A stretch of DNA of 64,000 bases from Jongsikchunia kroppenstedtii DSM 45133. GTDB taxonomy: Bacteria > Actinomycetota > Actinomycetes > Mycobacteriales > Mycobacteriaceae. Of the stretch, positions 47,157-58,123 are shown piece by piece (the stretch's first letter is position 1; every line of letters starts with the position of its first letter). Position numbers and translations under genes: made by a program. The stretch is taken from the NCBI RefSeq assembly GCF_000380485.1, contig NZ_AQYG01000048.1, positions 62,001 to 126,000 of the forward strand, read 5' to 3'. A model generated the notes under the pieces. That model made no database searches, was not told the origin of the DNA, and saw nothing but the letters and a program-made list of their open reading frames with translations.

Positions 47157-49799
47157 GTGACCGAAACCGCTGCCACGCGTCCTGACCTGCCCGCGACCTG
47201 GGAACCGGGTGAGTATGAGAGCGACCTGTACCAACAGTGGGTAGACGCGGGTTACTTCACCGCCGATGCCGCCAGCGACAAGCCGGCGTTCTCGATCGTC
47301 ATCCCGCCGCCGAACGTCAACGGTTCGCTGCACATGGGCCATGCGTTCGAGCATGTCCTGATGGATGCGCTGAGCCGGCGTCGCCGGATGCAGGGCTACG
47401 AGGTGCTCTGGCTGCCGGGAATGGATCACGCCGCGATCGCCATGCAGGCGATGGTCGAGAAGCAGCTCGTCGCGGACGGATCTTCGCGCCACGACCTGGG
47501 CCGTGACAAGTTCATCGAACGCGTCTGGCAGGCCAAGGAGGAGATCGGCGGCACCATCGGCGAACAGATGCGCCGCCTCGGCGACAGCGTCGACTGGTCG
47601 CGCGAGCGTTTCACCATGGACGAGGGCCTGTCGCGGGCCGTGCAGACCGTCTTCAAGAAGATGTACGACGACGGGCTGATCTACCGGGCCGAGCGCCTGG
47701 TCAACTGGTCGCCGACGCTGCGGACCGCGATCAGCGACATCGAGGTGAAGTACCAGGAGGTCGACGGCGAGCTCGTCAGCTTCCGGTACGGATCGCTCGA
47801 TGACGCCCAGCCGCACATCGTCGTCGCGACCACCCGGCTCGAGACGATGCTCGGCGATACCGCGATCGCGGTGCATCCCGACGATGAGCGGTACCGGGAT
47901 CTGGTGGGGACGTCGCTGGAGCATCCGTTCCTGGATCGACGGATTCCGGTGATCGCCGACGACTACGTCGATCCCGAGTTCGGATCGGGCGCGGTGAAGA
48001 TCACCCCCGCCCATGACCCGAACGACTTCGCGATGGGGCAGCGGCACGACCTGCCGATGCCGACGATCATGGACGCCACCGGCACCATCGCCGACACCGG
48101 AACCCAGTTCGACGGTCTGGACCGGTTCGAGGCCCGCAAGGCAGTCCGTGAGGCGCTCGCGGAGCAGGGACGCATCGTCAAAGAGGTTCGGCCGTACCGG
48201 CATTCGGTCGGCCACTCCGAGCGCACCGGGGAGCCCATCGAGCCGCGGCTGTCGCTGCAGTGGTGGGTCAAGGTCGACACCCTGGCGAAGGCCGCCGGCG
48301 ACGCCGTCCGCAACGGCGACACCGTCGTGCACCCGAAGTCGTTGGAGCCGCGGTGGTTCGGCTGGGTCGATGACATGCACGACTGGTGCATCTCGCGTCA
48401 GCTGTGGTGGGGTCACCGCATTCCGATCTGGTACGGCCCGGACGGCGAAGAGATCTGCGTCGGACCCGACGAGCAGGCGCCCGAGGGGTATGTGCAGGAC
48501 ACGGACGTTCTCGACACGTGGTTCTCGTCTGGCCTGTGGCCGTTCTCGACGATGGGCTGGCCGGATGACACGGCCGACCTGCGCAAGTTCTATCCGACCT
48601 CGGTGCTGGTCACCGGCTACGACATCCTGTTCTTCTGGGTCGCCCGGATGATGATGTTCGGCACCTACGTCGCCGACACGTTCGGCGATCGCGACACCCC
48701 CGTGCCGTTCCGGGATCTGTTCCTGCACGGCCTGGTTCGCGACGAACGCGGCCAGAAGATGTCCAAGTCCAAGGGCAACGGCATCGACCCGCTCGACTGG
48801 GTGCAGAACTATGGCGCCGACGCCCTGCGGTTCACTCTGGCGCGCGGTGCGCGGCCGGGCGCCGACCTGTCGGTCGGCGAATCGAATGCCCAGGATTCGC
48901 GCAACTTCGCGACGAAGCTGTTCAACGCCACGAAGTTCGCGCTGATGAACGGCGCCCGGGTGGACGAACTGCCGTCGCCCAGCGAACTCACCGACGCCGA
49001 CCGATGGATCCTGGGTCGGCTGGAAGAGGTTCGGGCCGAGGCGGATTCAGGCCTGGAATCGTATGAGTTCGGCAAGGCCTGCGAGGCGCTCTACCACTTC
49101 GCGTGGGATGAGTTCTGCGACTGGTACCTGGAGATCGCCAAGGTGCAGATCGCCTCTGGTGCAGCGGATTCCACCGCGATCGTGCTTGGTGTGGTGCTCG
49201 ACAAGCTGCTCCGGCTGCTGCATCCGGTGATTCCGTTCGTGACCGAGACCCTGTGGCGCTCGGTGACGGGCGGCGAGTCCGTGACGATCGCGCAGTGGCC
49301 GACGCCCGACGCCGAACCGGTGGACGCCGCGGCCGCGGGCCGCATCACCGACATGCAGCGGCTGGTCACCGAGATCCGCCGGTTCCGCAGCGATCAGGGA
49401 CTCAAGCCGGGACAGCGGGTGTCGGCGCGCATCGTCGGCCTCGACGCGGCCGGGTTGGCAGAACAGGCGGCCGTGATCGACGCGCTCGCCAAGCTCAATC
49501 AGCCGGATGAGGCGTTCACGGCTACGGCGACGGTCGAGGTGGCGCTGTCGAGCGGAGTCACCGAGGTACAGATCGACACGTCCGGCAAGGTCGACGTGGC
49601 GGCCGAGCGCAAGCGGCTGGAGAAGGACCTCGCGGCGGCCCGCAAGGAGCAGGCCGGCTGCGAGGGCAAGCTCGGCAACGAGCAGTTCCTGTCGAAGGCG
49701 CCCGACGCGGTGGTCGACAAGATTCGGACCCGGCTCGCGGTGGCCATCGCCGACGTCGAGCGGATCGAGCGGCTTCTGGACGGGTTGCCCGTCGCGTGA
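47157..49799 (+). CDS. valS: Valine-tRNA ligase
   Basis: 880-residue class Ia synthetase. The ATP motif HMGH lies at 59-62 and KMSKS at 534-538. The editing domain is inserted between them, and the C-terminal coiled coil runs over about residues 815-875. GTG 47157 is close to the mobA stop. folC overlaps its stop by four bases, so valS-folC are coupled as in mycobacteria. Confidence 0.97.
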   Translation: MTETAATRPDLPATWEPGEYESDLYQQWVDAGYFTADAASDKPAFSIVIPPPNVNGSLHMGHAFEHVLMDALSRRRRMQGYEVLWLPGMDHAAIAMQAMVEKQLVADGSSRHDLGRDKFIERVWQAKEEIGGTIGEQMRRLGDSVDWSRERFTMDEGLSRAVQTVFKKMYDDGLIYRAERLVNWSPTLRTAISDIEVKYQEVDGELVSFRYGSLDDAQPHIVVATTRLETMLGDTAIAVHPDDERYRDLVGTSLEHPFLDRRIPVIADDYVDPEFGSGAVKITPAHDPNDFAMGQRHDLPMPTIMDATGTIADTGTQFDGLDRFEARKAVREALAEQGRIVKEVRPYRHSVGHSERTGEPIEPRLSLQWWVKVDTLAKAAGDAVRNGDTVVHPKSLEPRWFGWVDDMHDWCISRQLWWGHRIPIWYGPDGEEICVGPDEQAPEGYVQDTDVLDTWFSSGLWPFSTMGWPDDTADLRKFYPTSVLVTGYDILFFWVARMMMFGTYVADTFGDRDTPVPFRDLFLHGLVRDERGQKMSKSKGNGIDPLDWVQNYGADALRFTLARGARPGADLSVGESNAQDSRNFATKLFNATKFALMNGARVDELPSPSELTDADRWILGRLEEVRAEADSGLESYEFGKACEALYHFAWDEFCDWYLEIAKVQIASGAADSTAIVLGVVLDKLLRLLHPVIPFVTETLWRSVTGGESVTIAQWPTPDAEPVDAAAAGRITDMQRLVTEIRRFRSDQGLKPGQRVSARIVGLDAAGLAEQAAVIDALAKLNQPDEAFTATATVEVALSSGVTEVQIDTSGKVDVAAERKRLEKDLAAARKEQAGCEGKLGNEQFLSKAPDAVVDKIRTRLAVAIADVERIERLLDGLPVA

Positions 49800-51235
49800 C
49801 TGAACCGGTAGATCCGAAAGACACGGCCCGGCAGCGGGATTCGGCCGATGATCTGGCCGAGCTGGCCGTCGTCGAGGCCGAGCTGGATCAGCGCTGGCCG
49901 GAGACCAAGATCGAGCCGTCGCTGACCCGGATCACGGCATTGCTCGATCTGCTCGGCTCGCCGCAGCGCGGCTATCCGACGATCCACATCGCCGGCACCA
50001 ACGGCAAGACGTCGGTGACCCGGATGATCGACGCGCTGCTGATCGCGATGCATCGCCGGACGGGCCGCTACACCAGCCCGCATCTGCAGTCGGCGACCGA
50101 ACGGATCGCCATCGACGGCGCGCCGATCTCCGCGCGCGGCTATATCGACACCTACCGGGAACTGCTGCCGTACATCGAGATGATCGACGATCGGTCGACC
50201 GACGCCGGCGGTCCGCGGATGAGCAAATTCGAGGTCCTCACCGCGATGGCCTATGCCGCCTTCGCCGAGGCGCCGGTGGACGTCGGCGTGATCGAGACCG
50301 GACTCGGCGGCAGGTGGGACGCCACCAATGTGATCGATCCGCAGGTCGCCGTCATCACCCCGATCGACATGGACCACGCCGACTATCTCGGCGACACGAT
50401 CGAACAGATCGCGGGGGAGAAGGCCGGCATCATCAAGGCGGCCGCGGCCGATGCGCTGTTTCCGAACGACCCGGTCACCATCATGGCGCAGCAGCGACCG
50501 GAGGCGTCCGACGTACTGCTGCGGGCCGCGGCCGAGGCGGAAACAATTGTGGCGCGCCAGGGTTCCGAGTTCGACGTCATCGAGCGACGAACTGCGGTCG
50601 GTGGTCAGGTGCTGACACTGCAGGGCCTCGGCGGGCGATACGAGGACGTCTTCCTTCCGCTGCACGGCGAGCATCAGGCGCGCAACGCATCGGTCGCGCT
50701 GGCCGCGGTGGAGGCCTTCTTCGGCGCGGGCGCCGACCGCCAGCTCGACACCGAGGCGGTCCAGGCCGGATTCGCGTCGGTCACCACACCCGGTCGGCTG
50801 GAGCGAGTTCGTTCGGCGCCAACGGTTTTCATCGATGCCGCGCATAATCCGCACGGTGCCGCCGCCCTGGCCGCCGCGCTCGCCGACGAGTTCGACTTCC
50901 GTCGGCTGATCGGCGTGATCGGGGTGCTGGGCGACAAGGACGTAGCGGGGATCCTCGCCGCGCTGGAGCCGACGTTCGATTCGATCGTGCTGACGCACAA
51001 CGGTTCTCCGCGAGCGCTCGATCCGGAGCGACTCGCCGACCTGGCCGAGCCGATCTTCGGTGAGGACCGCGTGGTCGTCCAGCCGTTCCTGCCGGATGCG
51101 GTGGAGACGGCGATCGCCATGGCCGAGGAACTGGCCGACGAGGGGGAGCCGATCTCCGGTGCCGGCGTCGTCATCACCGGGTCCGTCGTGACCGCCGGTG
51201 CGGCCCGCTCGCTGTTCGGAAAGCTGCCCCAATGA
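49796..51235 (+). CDS. folC: Folylpolyglutamate/dihydrofolate synthase
   Basis: 479-residue Mur-ligase-type enzyme that adds glutamate to folates. ATP loop GTNGKTS lies at 67-73, followed by [18 protein letters not shown] near residue 162. The C-terminal domain carries DAAHNPHG and GVLGDKD. GTG 49796 overlaps the valS stop. DUF4233 starts 32 bases after the stop. Confidence 0.96.
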   Translation: MTEPVDPKDTARQRDSADDLAELAVVEAELDQRWPETKIEPSLTRITALLDLLGSPQRGYPTIHIAGTNGKTSVTRMIDALLIAMHRRTGRYTSPHLQSATERIAIDGAPISARGYIDTYRELLPYIEMIDDRSTDAGGPRMSKFEVLTAMAYAAFAEAPVDVGVIETGLGGRWDATNVIDPQVAVITPIDMDHADYLGDTIEQIAGEKAGIIKAAAADALFPNDPVTIMAQQRPEASDVLLRAAAEAETIVARQGSEFDVIERRTAVGGQVLTLQGLGGRYEDVFLPLHGEHQARNASVALAAVEAFFGAGADRQLDTEAVQAGFASVTTPGRLERVRSAPTVFIDAAHNPHGAAALAAALADEFDFRRLIGVIGVLGDKDVAGILAALEPTFDSIVLTHNGSPRALDPERLADLAEPIFGEDRVVVQPFLPDAVETAIAMAEELADEGEPISGAGVVITGSVVTAGAARSLFGKLPQ

Positions 51236-51266
51236 ATCCCACGCCAAGTAGACGAGGTCGGACCCT

Positions 51267-51677
51267 GTGACTGAATCGAACTCGGACGCACCGAAGTTCA
51301 CGCCGCCGCCGAATGACCCCTGGAAGGGTTTGCGGGGCGTGATGGCGGGCACCCTCATCCTGGAGGCGATCGTCATCGCCTTGGCCTTCCCGATCGTCGC
51401 GAAGGTCGGAGGCGGCCTGACGGTCGCGTCCGGCACGTATCTCGGGGTGCTGGTCGCCCTGCTGGTGCTCGGGTCGGGTGTTCAGGGTCGACCGTGGGCG
51501 CTGCAATTCAATCTGGCGCTGCAGGTGATCGCGATCGCCGGGTTCGCCGTGCACTGGGCGATCGGCGCGGTGGGCATCTGTTTCGCCTGCGTGTGGCTGT
51601 ACATCGTGTATGTCCGGCGCGACGTGATGCGGCGGATGGAACGCGGCGAGCTGCCGGGCCAGGAGCCCATCGAATAG
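51267..51677 (+). CDS. DUF4233 membrane protein
   Basis: 136 residues with four hydrophobic helices after a 20-residue cytoplasmic head ending PWKGLRG. The basic [13 protein letters not shown] tail is cytoplasmic. GTG 51267 is used. The gene sits between folC and ndk as in mycobacteria (Rv2446c group). Function unknown. Confidence 0.87.
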   Translation: MTESNSDAPKFTPPPNDPWKGLRGVMAGTLILEAIVIALAFPIVAKVGGGLTVASGTYLGVLVALLVLGSGVQGRPWALQFNLALQVIAIAGFAVHWAIGAVGICFACVWLYIVYVRRDVMRRMERGELPGQEPIE

Positions 51678-51727
51678 TCCGTCGGGACCCTGCGGGCCGC
51701 AGAACCGGCACCGCTACGCTGTGCGCC

Positions 51728-52144
51728 ATGACTGAACGCAGCCTGGTACTCATCAAGCCCGACGGCGTCGAGCGCGGACTGACCGGCGAGATCCTCGCCC
51801 GGATCGAGCGCAAGGGACTCACCCTCGCGGCGCTCGAGCAGCGCTTGGTGACCGACGAGGTCGCGCGGGCCCACTACGCAGAGCACGACGGCAAGCCCTT
51901 CTTCGACTCGCTCCTCGAATTCATCACCTCCGGCCCGGTCGTCGCCGTGGTCGTCGAGGGGCCCCGCGCGATCGCGGCGTTCCGGCAGATCGCCGGTGGC
52001 ACCGACCCGGTCGAGAAGGCCACCCCCGGCACCATCCGCGGCGACTTCGGCCTGGAGACCCAGTCGAACCTCGTCCACGGGTCGGATTCGCCCGAATCGG
52101 CGGACCGTGAGATCGCCCTGTGGTTCCCGGCGCTCGCCGGCTGA
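51728..52144 (+). CDS. ndk: Nucleoside diphosphate kinase
   Basis: 138-residue kinase that balances NTP pools. The phosphorylated His117 is in NLVHGSDS, and KPDGVERGL lies near 10-18. ATG 51728 follows GCTACGCTGTGCGCC without a strong ribosome site. A hairpin follows the stop. Confidence 0.96.
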   Translation: MTERSLVLIKPDGVERGLTGEILARIERKGLTLAALEQRLVTDEVARAHYAEHDGKPFFDSLLEFITSGPVVAVVVEGPRAIAAFRQIAGGTDPVEKATPGTIRGDFGLETQSNLVHGSDSPESADREIALWFPALAG

Positions 52145-52156
52145 ATCAGTCCACCT

Positions 52157-52186
52157 CGAAGGCGGCGTCGACCGACGCCGCCTTCG
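52157..52186 (+). terminator. Terminator after ndk
   Basis: A 14-bp perfect inverted repeat (52157-52170 with 52173-52186) with essentially no spacer, so the tip probably opens to a 4-6 base loop. No T tract. Confidence 0.8.
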
Positions 52187-52614
52187 CCATATGAACCCGG
52201 CGACACCCCGGATTCGGCAGGACCTACGCACCGGTAGCCGACCGTGTGGGATACTTAGCACTGGCCACCGACACCCCGGTGTCGGCGGCCGATGACCGGT
52301 ACCTGCGGCGTTGCCGTAACAGGTGTCCGCCACGTGGATGAACCTAATCTCGTCCGCCGGCGAACCCGCAGGTCGCGGTCCCCATCAAGCCGCACGGAGG
52401 TGCGGCGATGGCGAGGACCCGACCCGGTATTTGATGTCATCAGCCCAGGCGTCACCTCGGGCGACGGCAACACCGTCGCAGTGGCAGACGCGAAGACGTA
52501 CAAACGCGGTCGTCGCCCTTGGCGATACCGGGTACATAGAGAGCAGGCCCTCGCGTGGCCGCGTCAGCGATCTGATCGCAGTTAATGGCGCGCCCGGGGG
52601 TCAAAGGAGAATAC
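52187..52614 (+). other. Long leader region upstream of rne
   Basis: 428 bases without a gene. A GATACT element at 52250-52255 (TGGGATACT context) is a plausible -10, which would put the start of rne mRNA near 52262 and a leader of about 350 bases. Inside it an 8-bp hairpin CCGACACC/GGTGTCGG (52268-52285) and several GC-rich short hairpins are visible. A long rne leader that feeds back on RNase E level is known in E. coli; a similar role here is inference. Confidence 0.55.
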
Positions 52615-55600
52615 GTGGCAGACCAGACGCTGCCGGATGATCAGTCGAAAGCTGAATCGACCCCGGCACACGAATTTCCACACAAGCTTCGGGTGCATGC
52701 TTTGGCCCGAATTCTGGGCCTGAGCAGCCGGGAAGTGCTGGCGCACTTGTCCGAGCTCGGCACCGCGGTGCGGAGCCCGCAGTCCAGCATCGATCGATCC
52801 GCGGCGGTGGCCGTGCGCGATCGCATCACCGCGTTGGCCGAGGGTGGCGATACCGCCGCCGAGAGCGATGCGGCTCAGCCCGCGGCAGAGGCGCCGCCCG
52901 AGATTCCGGCGGTCGAGACGCAGGCAGCCGACACTCCGGTCGCGAGCTCGGTCGCCGAGGCGCCGACGACACATGCGCAGGCATCGCTGTTCTCGGCGAT
53001 CGAGAACAACGAACCGACAGCTGCGGCCGCAGCCGCCGACCACAACGCGCCGCTGTTCCTCCCTCCGGCCGAGGCGACCGCGGCGCCGAAGACCGCCAAG
53101 CCTCCGAAGGCGACGGACAAGCCGCAGGTGGAGAGCGACGAGGCCGCCGGCGACGCGGTCTCGAAGCCGAACACCGCCGACGAGGCCGCGGCTAGCGAGG
53201 ACAGCGACAGCGACACGGACGGCGAGGGTGGTCAGGGCGCTAATCGCCGTCGGCGCCGCGGCCGTCGTGGCCGTGGGCGCGGCCGGGGCGATGCGGGCGA
53301 GGATTCGACCGACAGCACCGACGAGAATGACGTCGATCAGGGCGACGCCGGCGAATCGTCCGATGACGATGCGAAGACCGCGGACCAGGACGGATCCGAC
53401 TCCGCCGACGCGGACGCCGACGGCGACTCCGCCGACGACGGTGACACCCCCACCCGACGCCGTCGGCGTCGGCGGCGGCGCAAGGGCGGTGGTGACGGTG
53501 ACGACGCCGGTTCGCCGGACGATCCGCCGAACACCGTCGTGCACGAGCGCGAGCCCCGTAACAAGCCCCGCGCGCGCGATCAGGTGCAGGGCATCTCGGG
53601 GTCGACCCGACTGGAGGCCAAGCGGCAGCGCCGTCGCGACGGCCGCGACACCGGCCGACGACGTCCGCCGATCCTGACCGAGTCGGAGTTCCTGGCTCGT
53701 CGTGAGTCGGTGGACCGCGTCATGGTGATCCGCGAGCGCACCGGCGTTCCCGTCGACCTGCCGCAGCACGGCGAGACCGACGAGACCCCGGCGAGCACCA
53801 AGACCCGCGACTACACCCAGGTCGCCGTGCTCGAGGACGGCGTGCTGGTGGAGCATTTCGTCACCACGTCCGGCGCGCAGTCGATGGTCGGCAACATCTA
53901 CCTCGGCAAGGTGCAGAACGTGCTGCCCGGCATGGAGGCGGCATTCGTCGACATCGGCCGCGGGCGCAATGGTGTGCTCTATGCGGGCGAAGTCAACTGG
54001 GATGCCGCGGGGCTCGACGGCGGCTCGCGCAAGATCGAGCAGGCGCTCAAGCCCGGCGACCAGGTGGTCGTCCAGGTATCCAAGGATCCGGTGGGGCACA
54101 AGGGCGCTCGCCTGACCACGCAGGTGTCGCTGGCCGGTCGCTTCCTGGTCTACGTGCCGGGCGGATCGTCGACGGGCATCAGCCGGAAGCTGCCGGACAC
54201 CGAGCGTAAGCGTCTCAAGCAGATCCTCTCCGGGATCGTGCCGGACGATGCCGGCGTCATCATCCGTACCGCATCCGAGGGTGTCAGCGCCGAGGAGCTC
54301 GCGCGCGACGTCGAGCGACTGCAGCAGCAGTGGGAGCAGATCAGCAAGGTCACCGCGACGGCGGGCAAGGCCGGTGACACCTCGAAATCGCCTGCGCCGC
54401 AGACGCTGTACGAGGAGCCCGACCTGCTGGTCAAGGTCGTCCGCGACCTGTTCAACGAGGACTTCGGCAAGCTCATCATCGAGGGCGACGGCGCCTGGGA
54501 CATGGTGCACGGCTACGTCGAGAGTGTTGCCCCGGATCTTCTGGAGCGGGTCGAGCGGTTCGAGAAGCCGCACGCCGATTCGCCGGATTCCTTTGTGGTG
54601 CACCGCATCGACGAGCAGCTGACCAAGGCGCTCGACCGTAAGGTCTGGCTGCCATCGGGTGGCACGCTGATCATCGAGCACACCGAAGCGATGACCGTGA
54701 TCGACGTGAACACCGGCAAGTTCACGGGTTCGGGCGGCAACCTCGAAGAGACCGTCACCCGCAACAACCTGGAGGCCGCCGAGGAGATCGTGCGGCAGAT
54801 GCGGCTGCGCGATATCGGCGGCATGATCATCGTCGACTTCATCGACATGGTCCTCGAGTCGAACCGGGATCTGGTGCTGCGCAGGCTCACCGAAGCCCTG
54901 GGACGTGACCGCACCCGGCATCAGGTGTCCGAGGTGACATCGCTGGGCCTGGTCCAGATGACCCGTAAGCGTCTGGGAACCGGTCTGCTGGAAGCGTTCT
55001 CGACCACCTGCACCTGCTGTCAGGGCCGCGGCATCCTGGTGCACGCGAATCCGGTCGAGGCCGGTTCGGGCGACGATTCCGCGCGCGGCGAGGGCTCCCG
55101 GCGCTCGCGGCGGGGTCGTCGCGGCAAAGCCGAGACCGCCGACACCGCGCCGTCGACCGCCAAGCCGTCGCACAATCCGGCCGAGCATCCGATGTTCCGG
55201 GCGATGGCCGCCCATCATGACGAGGACGGAGTCGCCGTCGAGGGTGATGGCGCTGCCGTTCCGGTCGACGGGTCCGCGCCGCAGGTCGAATCCGATGCGG
55301 CCGATCAGTCCGAGGACAAGCCGAAGAAGAAGTCGGGCAAGGCCAAGAAGGGCCGCGCCAAGTCGAAGGACAAGGCAGGCGACGAGGACCGGGCCGACAA
55401 GGCCGCCGATGACAGGGCCGCCGTCGACAAGGCTCGCGACGACAAGACTGCTGGCGACGATAAGCAGGAGAGCGGCGCGAAGACCGAGACGAGCGACAAA
55501 CGCACCAAGGCCGACGCCTCGATCGACGCGTCGGCGGCCGAGGCTCCCGAAGCGCCGGTGGCCACCAAGCCGCCGCGTCGTCGGGCCGTTCGTCGACCGG

Positions 55601-55773
55601 CGGCGGCACCCAGCGTGACCGCGCCGGCCGAGCCGATCGTCGATGCCGAGCCGGTGACCACCGGTGGCAGCGCGGCCGCGGTCGCGGCTCAGCCGGCCGC
55701 CACCGTGCGGCGCCGGGCGCGTCGCTCGGTCGGTCGGGCAGCGGGACCGCCGGCCGCGGAGGGCGGCGAGTAG
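52615..55773 (+). CDS. rne: Ribonuclease E/G
   Basis: 1052-residue endoribonuclease. The N-terminal VHALARILGLSSREVL resembles the IF2 N-terminal fold and is shared with mycobacterial RNase E. Acidic and Arg-rich stretches follow. The S1 domain starts near residue 422. Catalytic Asp697 (VIDVN) and Asp741 (VDFID) match E. coli D303 and D346. The zinc link uses Cys799 and Cys802. The C-terminal 200 residues are Lys/Asp/Ala-rich and disordered, likely for degradosome partners. GTG 52615 is chosen since AAAGGAG lies 8 bases before it; an ATG at 52585 lacks this. Confidence 0.95.
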   Translation: MADQTLPDDQSKAESTPAHEFPHKLRVHALARILGLSSREVLAHLSELGTAVRSPQSSIDRSAAVAVRDRITALAEGGDTAAESDAAQPAAEAPPEIPAVETQAADTPVASSVAEAPTTHAQASLFSAIENNEPTAAAAAADHNAPLFLPPAEATAAPKTAKPPKATDKPQVESDEAAGDAVSKPNTADEAAASEDSDSDTDGEGGQGANRRRRRGRRGRGRGRGDAGEDSTDSTDENDVDQGDAGESSDDDAKTADQDGSDSADADADGDSADDGDTPTRRRRRRRRRKGGGDGDDAGSPDDPPNTVVHEREPRNKPRARDQVQGISGSTRLEAKRQRRRDGRDTGRRRPPILTESEFLARRESVDRVMVIRERTGVPVDLPQHGETDETPASTKTRDYTQVAVLEDGVLVEHFVTTSGAQSMVGNIYLGKVQNVLPGMEAAFVDIGRGRNGVLYAGEVNWDAAGLDGGSRKIEQALKPGDQVVVQVSKDPVGHKGARLTTQVSLAGRFLVYVPGGSSTGISRKLPDTERKRLKQILSGIVPDDAGVIIRTASEGVSAEELARDVERLQQQWEQISKVTATAGKAGDTSKSPAPQTLYEEPDLLVKVVRDLFNEDFGKLIIEGDGAWDMVHGYVESVAPDLLERVERFEKPHADSPDSFVVHRIDEQLTKALDRKVWLPSGGTLIIEHTEAMTVIDVNTGKFTGSGGNLEETVTRNNLEAAEEIVRQMRLRDIGGMIIVDFIDMVLESNRDLVLRRLTEALGRDRTRHQVSEVTSLGLVQMTRKRLGTGLLEAFSTTCTCCQGRGILVHANPVEAGSGDDSARGEGSRRSRRGRRGKAETADTAPSTAKPSHNPAEHPMFRAMAAHHDEDGVAVEGDGAAVPVDGSAPQVESDAADQSEDKPKKKSGKAKKGRAKSKDKAGDEDRADKAADDRAAVDKARDDKTAGDDKQESGAKTETSDKRTKADASIDASAAEAPEAPVATKPPRRRAVRRPAAAPSVTAPAEPIVDAEPVTTGGSAAAVAAQPAATVRRRARRSVGRAAGPPAAEGGE

Positions 55774-55813
55774 CCGTTCTACACGGGTACGCGGTGGCCG
55801 CTCTCACGTTGGT

Positions 55814-55843
55814 TTGACCTGCTAGTGGCCGTTCCCGTACTCT
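55814..55843 (+). promoter_or_regulatory. Promoter for rplU-rpmA
   Basis: TTGACC (55814-55819) and TACTCT (55838-55843) with 18-base spacing resemble a SigA-type promoter. It implies a leader of about 120 bases before rplU that contains a small CGCCA/TGGCG hairpin near 55855. Confidence 0.6.
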
Positions 55844-55967
55844 GGGCAAGTCGCCATTTTTGGCGTGCGGATAGTGCTGTGCCTGAAACGGGTTCGCCCG
55901 AGAAGGCCGGCCACCAGCCGCGACAAGACAGATATACGAATCTACGAGGACTAAGAGGCAACGTTCG

Positions 55968-56279
55968 ATGGCAACGTACGCGATCGTCAAGACCGGCGGT
56001 AAGCAATACAAGGTCGCTGAGGGTGACCTGGTGCGGGTCGAGAAGCTCGAGGTCGAGCCGGGCAGCAGCGTGTCGCTGCCGGTCGCGCTGGTCGTCGATG
56101 GGGCGACGCTGACCACCGACGCAGATGCTCTGGCCAAGGTGAAGGTCTCGGCCGAGGTCGTCGAGCACGTCAAGGGCCCGAAGATCCGTATCCACAAGTT
56201 CAAGAACAAGACCGGCTACCACAAGCGGCAGGGCCACCGGCAGCCGCTGACCGTGGTCAAGGTCACGGGCATCAAGTAA
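55968..56279 (+). CDS. rplU: Ribosomal protein bL21
   Basis: 103 residues, normal for bL21, beginning [16 protein letters not shown], with the C-terminal basic [17 protein letters not shown] segment that contacts 23S rRNA. rpmA follows after 15 bases. Confidence 0.98.
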   Translation: MATYAIVKTGGKQYKVAEGDLVRVEKLEVEPGSSVSLPVALVVDGATLTTDADALAKVKVSAEVVEHVKGPKIRIHKFKNKTGYHKRQGHRQPLTVVKVTGIK

Positions 56280-56294
56280 AGGGAGTCTGCAGAC

Positions 56295-56558
56295 ATGGCA
56301 CATAAGAAGGGCGCATCCAGCTCGCGCAACGGTCGCGACTCCAACGCCAAGCGACTCGGGGTCAAGCGGTTCGGCGGCCAGCAGGTCAATGCCGGCGAGA
56401 TCCTGGTCCGCCAGCGCGGCACCCACTTCCACCCCGGCGTGAATGTCGGCCGTGGCGGCGACGACACCCTGTTCGCCCTCGAGGCGGGCGCGGTGAAGTT
56501 CGGCACCAAGCGCGGCCGCAAGACCGTGAACATTGAGCCAGTGGAAGTTTCGGCCTGA
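56295..56558 (+). CDS. rpmA: Ribosomal protein bL27
   Basis: 87 residues beginning [16 protein letters not shown], the uncleaved N terminus that reaches the peptidyl-transferase centre. AAAGGGAG precedes the start. Co-transcribed with rplU. Confidence 0.98.
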   Translation: MAHKKGASSSRNGRDSNAKRLGVKRFGGQQVNAGEILVRQRGTHFHPGVNVGRGGDDTLFALEAGAVKFGTKRGRKTVNIEPVEVSA

Positions 56559-56576
56559 CCGACAACTTCCGACACA

Positions 56577-56610
56577 GGCGGGCCATGGGTGAATCCCAGG
56601 CCCGCCTTTG
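56577..56610 (+). terminator. Terminator/attenuator between rpmA and obg
   Basis: Stem GGCGGGCC/GGCCCGCC (56577-56584 with 56599-56606), with an inner GGG/CCC pairing, then TTTGTCTTT. It lies 23 bases before the obg ribosome site, so obg may be partly read through. Confidence 0.75.
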
Positions 56611-56647
56611 TCTTTCCAGTAGCTTCTATCGCAGGAGGTGACGTTCC

Positions 56648-58123
56648 TTGTCTCGCTTTGTTGATCGGGTGACCATTCACGCGCATGCCGGCAACGGTGG
56701 GCATGGCTGTTCCTCCGTGCATCGAGAGAAGTTCAAGCCGCTTGGCGGTCCGGACGGCGGCAATGGCGGGCATGGCGGCAGCGTGAGGCTCGTCGTCGAT
56801 CCGCAGGTGCATACGCTGCTCGATTTCCACTTCCGCCCGCACGCCAAGGCCTCCAACGGCAAGCCCGGGATGGGCGCCAATCGCAACGGCGCCAACGGCG
56901 AGGACCTGGTCCTGAAGGTGCCTGACGGCACCGTCGTGCTCGACACCGACGGGCGCATGCTGGCCGACCTGGTCGGCGAGGGCACCGAGTTCGTCGCCGC
57001 CGAGGGCGGCCGCGGCGGCCTGGGCAACGCGGCGCTGGTGTCGCGGGCGCGCAAGGCCCCCGGTTTCGCACTGCTCGGCGAGGGCGGTGCCGAACGAGAC
57101 CTGCTGCTGGAGCTCAAATCCGTCGCCGATGTGGGCCTGCTGGGTTTCCCATCCGCCGGCAAATCGTCGCTCGTGTCGGTGCTCTCGGCGGCCAAGCCGA
57201 AGATCGCCGACTACCCGTTCACCACGTTGGCCCCGAATCTCGGTGTCGTAAACACCGGTGGCACAGACGTTTTCACCATCGCCGACGTCCCGGGCCTCAT
57301 TCCCGGCGCGGCCGACGGCAAGGGCCTGGGGCTGGAGTTCCTGCGGCACATCGAGCGATGCGCGGTGCTCGCGCATGTCGTGGACTGCGCGACGCTCGAA
57401 CCCGGCCGGGATCCTTTGTCGGACATCGATGCTCTCGAGGCGGAACTAGCCGCGTACCAGCCGGCGTTGGCGAATGACGTCGGGCTGGGGGATCTCTCCG
57501 AGCGGCCCCGGGTGGTCATCCTCAACAAGATCGACGTCCCCGACGCGCAAGAGCTGGCCGATCTGGTGAAACCGGAGCTGGCACAGCGCGGTTGGCCGGT
57601 ATTCGAGGTGTCGGCGGTGGCGCACAAGGGGCTGGAGCAGCTCACCTATGCGCTGGCCAAGCAGGTGCGCGAGTACCGGGACGCGCAGCCGAAGGCGGCC
57701 CCGCGCCGCCCGGTGATCCGTCCGGTGGCGATCGACGAGTCCGGCTTCGAGGTGATCGCGGATCCCACGAACCCAGGCGGGTTCATCGTGCGGGGTGTGC
57801 GCCCCGAGCGTTGGGTCCGGCAGACGCAGTTCGACAACGACGAGGCTGTGGGCTATCTGGCCGACCGGCTCAACCGTCTGGGCGTCGAGGATGAGCTGAC
57901 CAAGCTGGGCGCCGAGCCTGGTGCGCCCGTGACCATCGGCGATATGACGTTCGAGTGGGAGCCCACCGTCGGGATGGGCGACGACGTGCCGATCACCGGT
58001 CGCGGGACCGACATCCGTCTCGAGTCCAACGACCGGATCGGTGCGGCCGAGCGCAAGCTCGCGCGCAAGGCGCGGAGGCAGCCGCACGATCTCGGCGGGC
58101 CGCAGGAGCACGGCGATGACTGA
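56648..58123 (+). CDS. obg: GTPase Obg/CgtA
   Basis: 491-residue GTPase for large-subunit assembly. A glycine-rich Obg fold covers 1-158. G1 GFPSAGKS is at 166-173 and DVPGLIPGA is the switch region; NKID gives nucleotide specificity. An OCT domain lies at about 345-430 and a disordered tail ends the protein. The TTG start 56648 is compensated by a strong AGGAGGTGA site 8 bases before it. proB overlaps its stop by 8 bases. Confidence 0.97.
   Translation: MSRFVDRVTIHAHAGNGGHGCSSVHREKFKPLGGPDGGNGGHGGSVRLVVDPQVHTLLDFHFRPHAKASNGKPGMGANRNGANGEDLVLKVPDGTVVLDTDGRMLADLVGEGTEFVAAEGGRGGLGNAALVSRARKAPGFALLGEGGAERDLLLELKSVADVGLLGFPSAGKSSLVSVLSAAKPKIADYPFTTLAPNLGVVNTGGTDVFTIADVPGLIPGAADGKGLGLEFLRHIERCAVLAHVVDCATLEPGRDPLSDIDALEAELAAYQPALANDVGLGDLSERPRVVILNKIDVPDAQELADLVKPELAQRGWPVFEVSAVAHKGLEQLTYALAKQVREYRDAQPKAAPRRPVIRPVAIDESGFEVIADPTNPGGFIVRGVRPERWVRQTQFDNDEAVGYLADRLNRLGVEDELTKLGAEPGAPVTIGDMTFEWEPTVGMGDDVPITGRGTDIRLESNDRIGAAERKLARKARRQPHDLGGPQEHGDD

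Noticed and set aside
52585-52614. ATG at 52585 as the rne start
   Set aside because: No ribosome site precedes it, whereas AAAGGAG is correctly placed for GTG 52615.
52582-55218. An 878-codon minus-strand frame opposite rne
   Set aside because: It reflects codon bias of the repetitive acidic/basic rne sequence; no recognisable domain.
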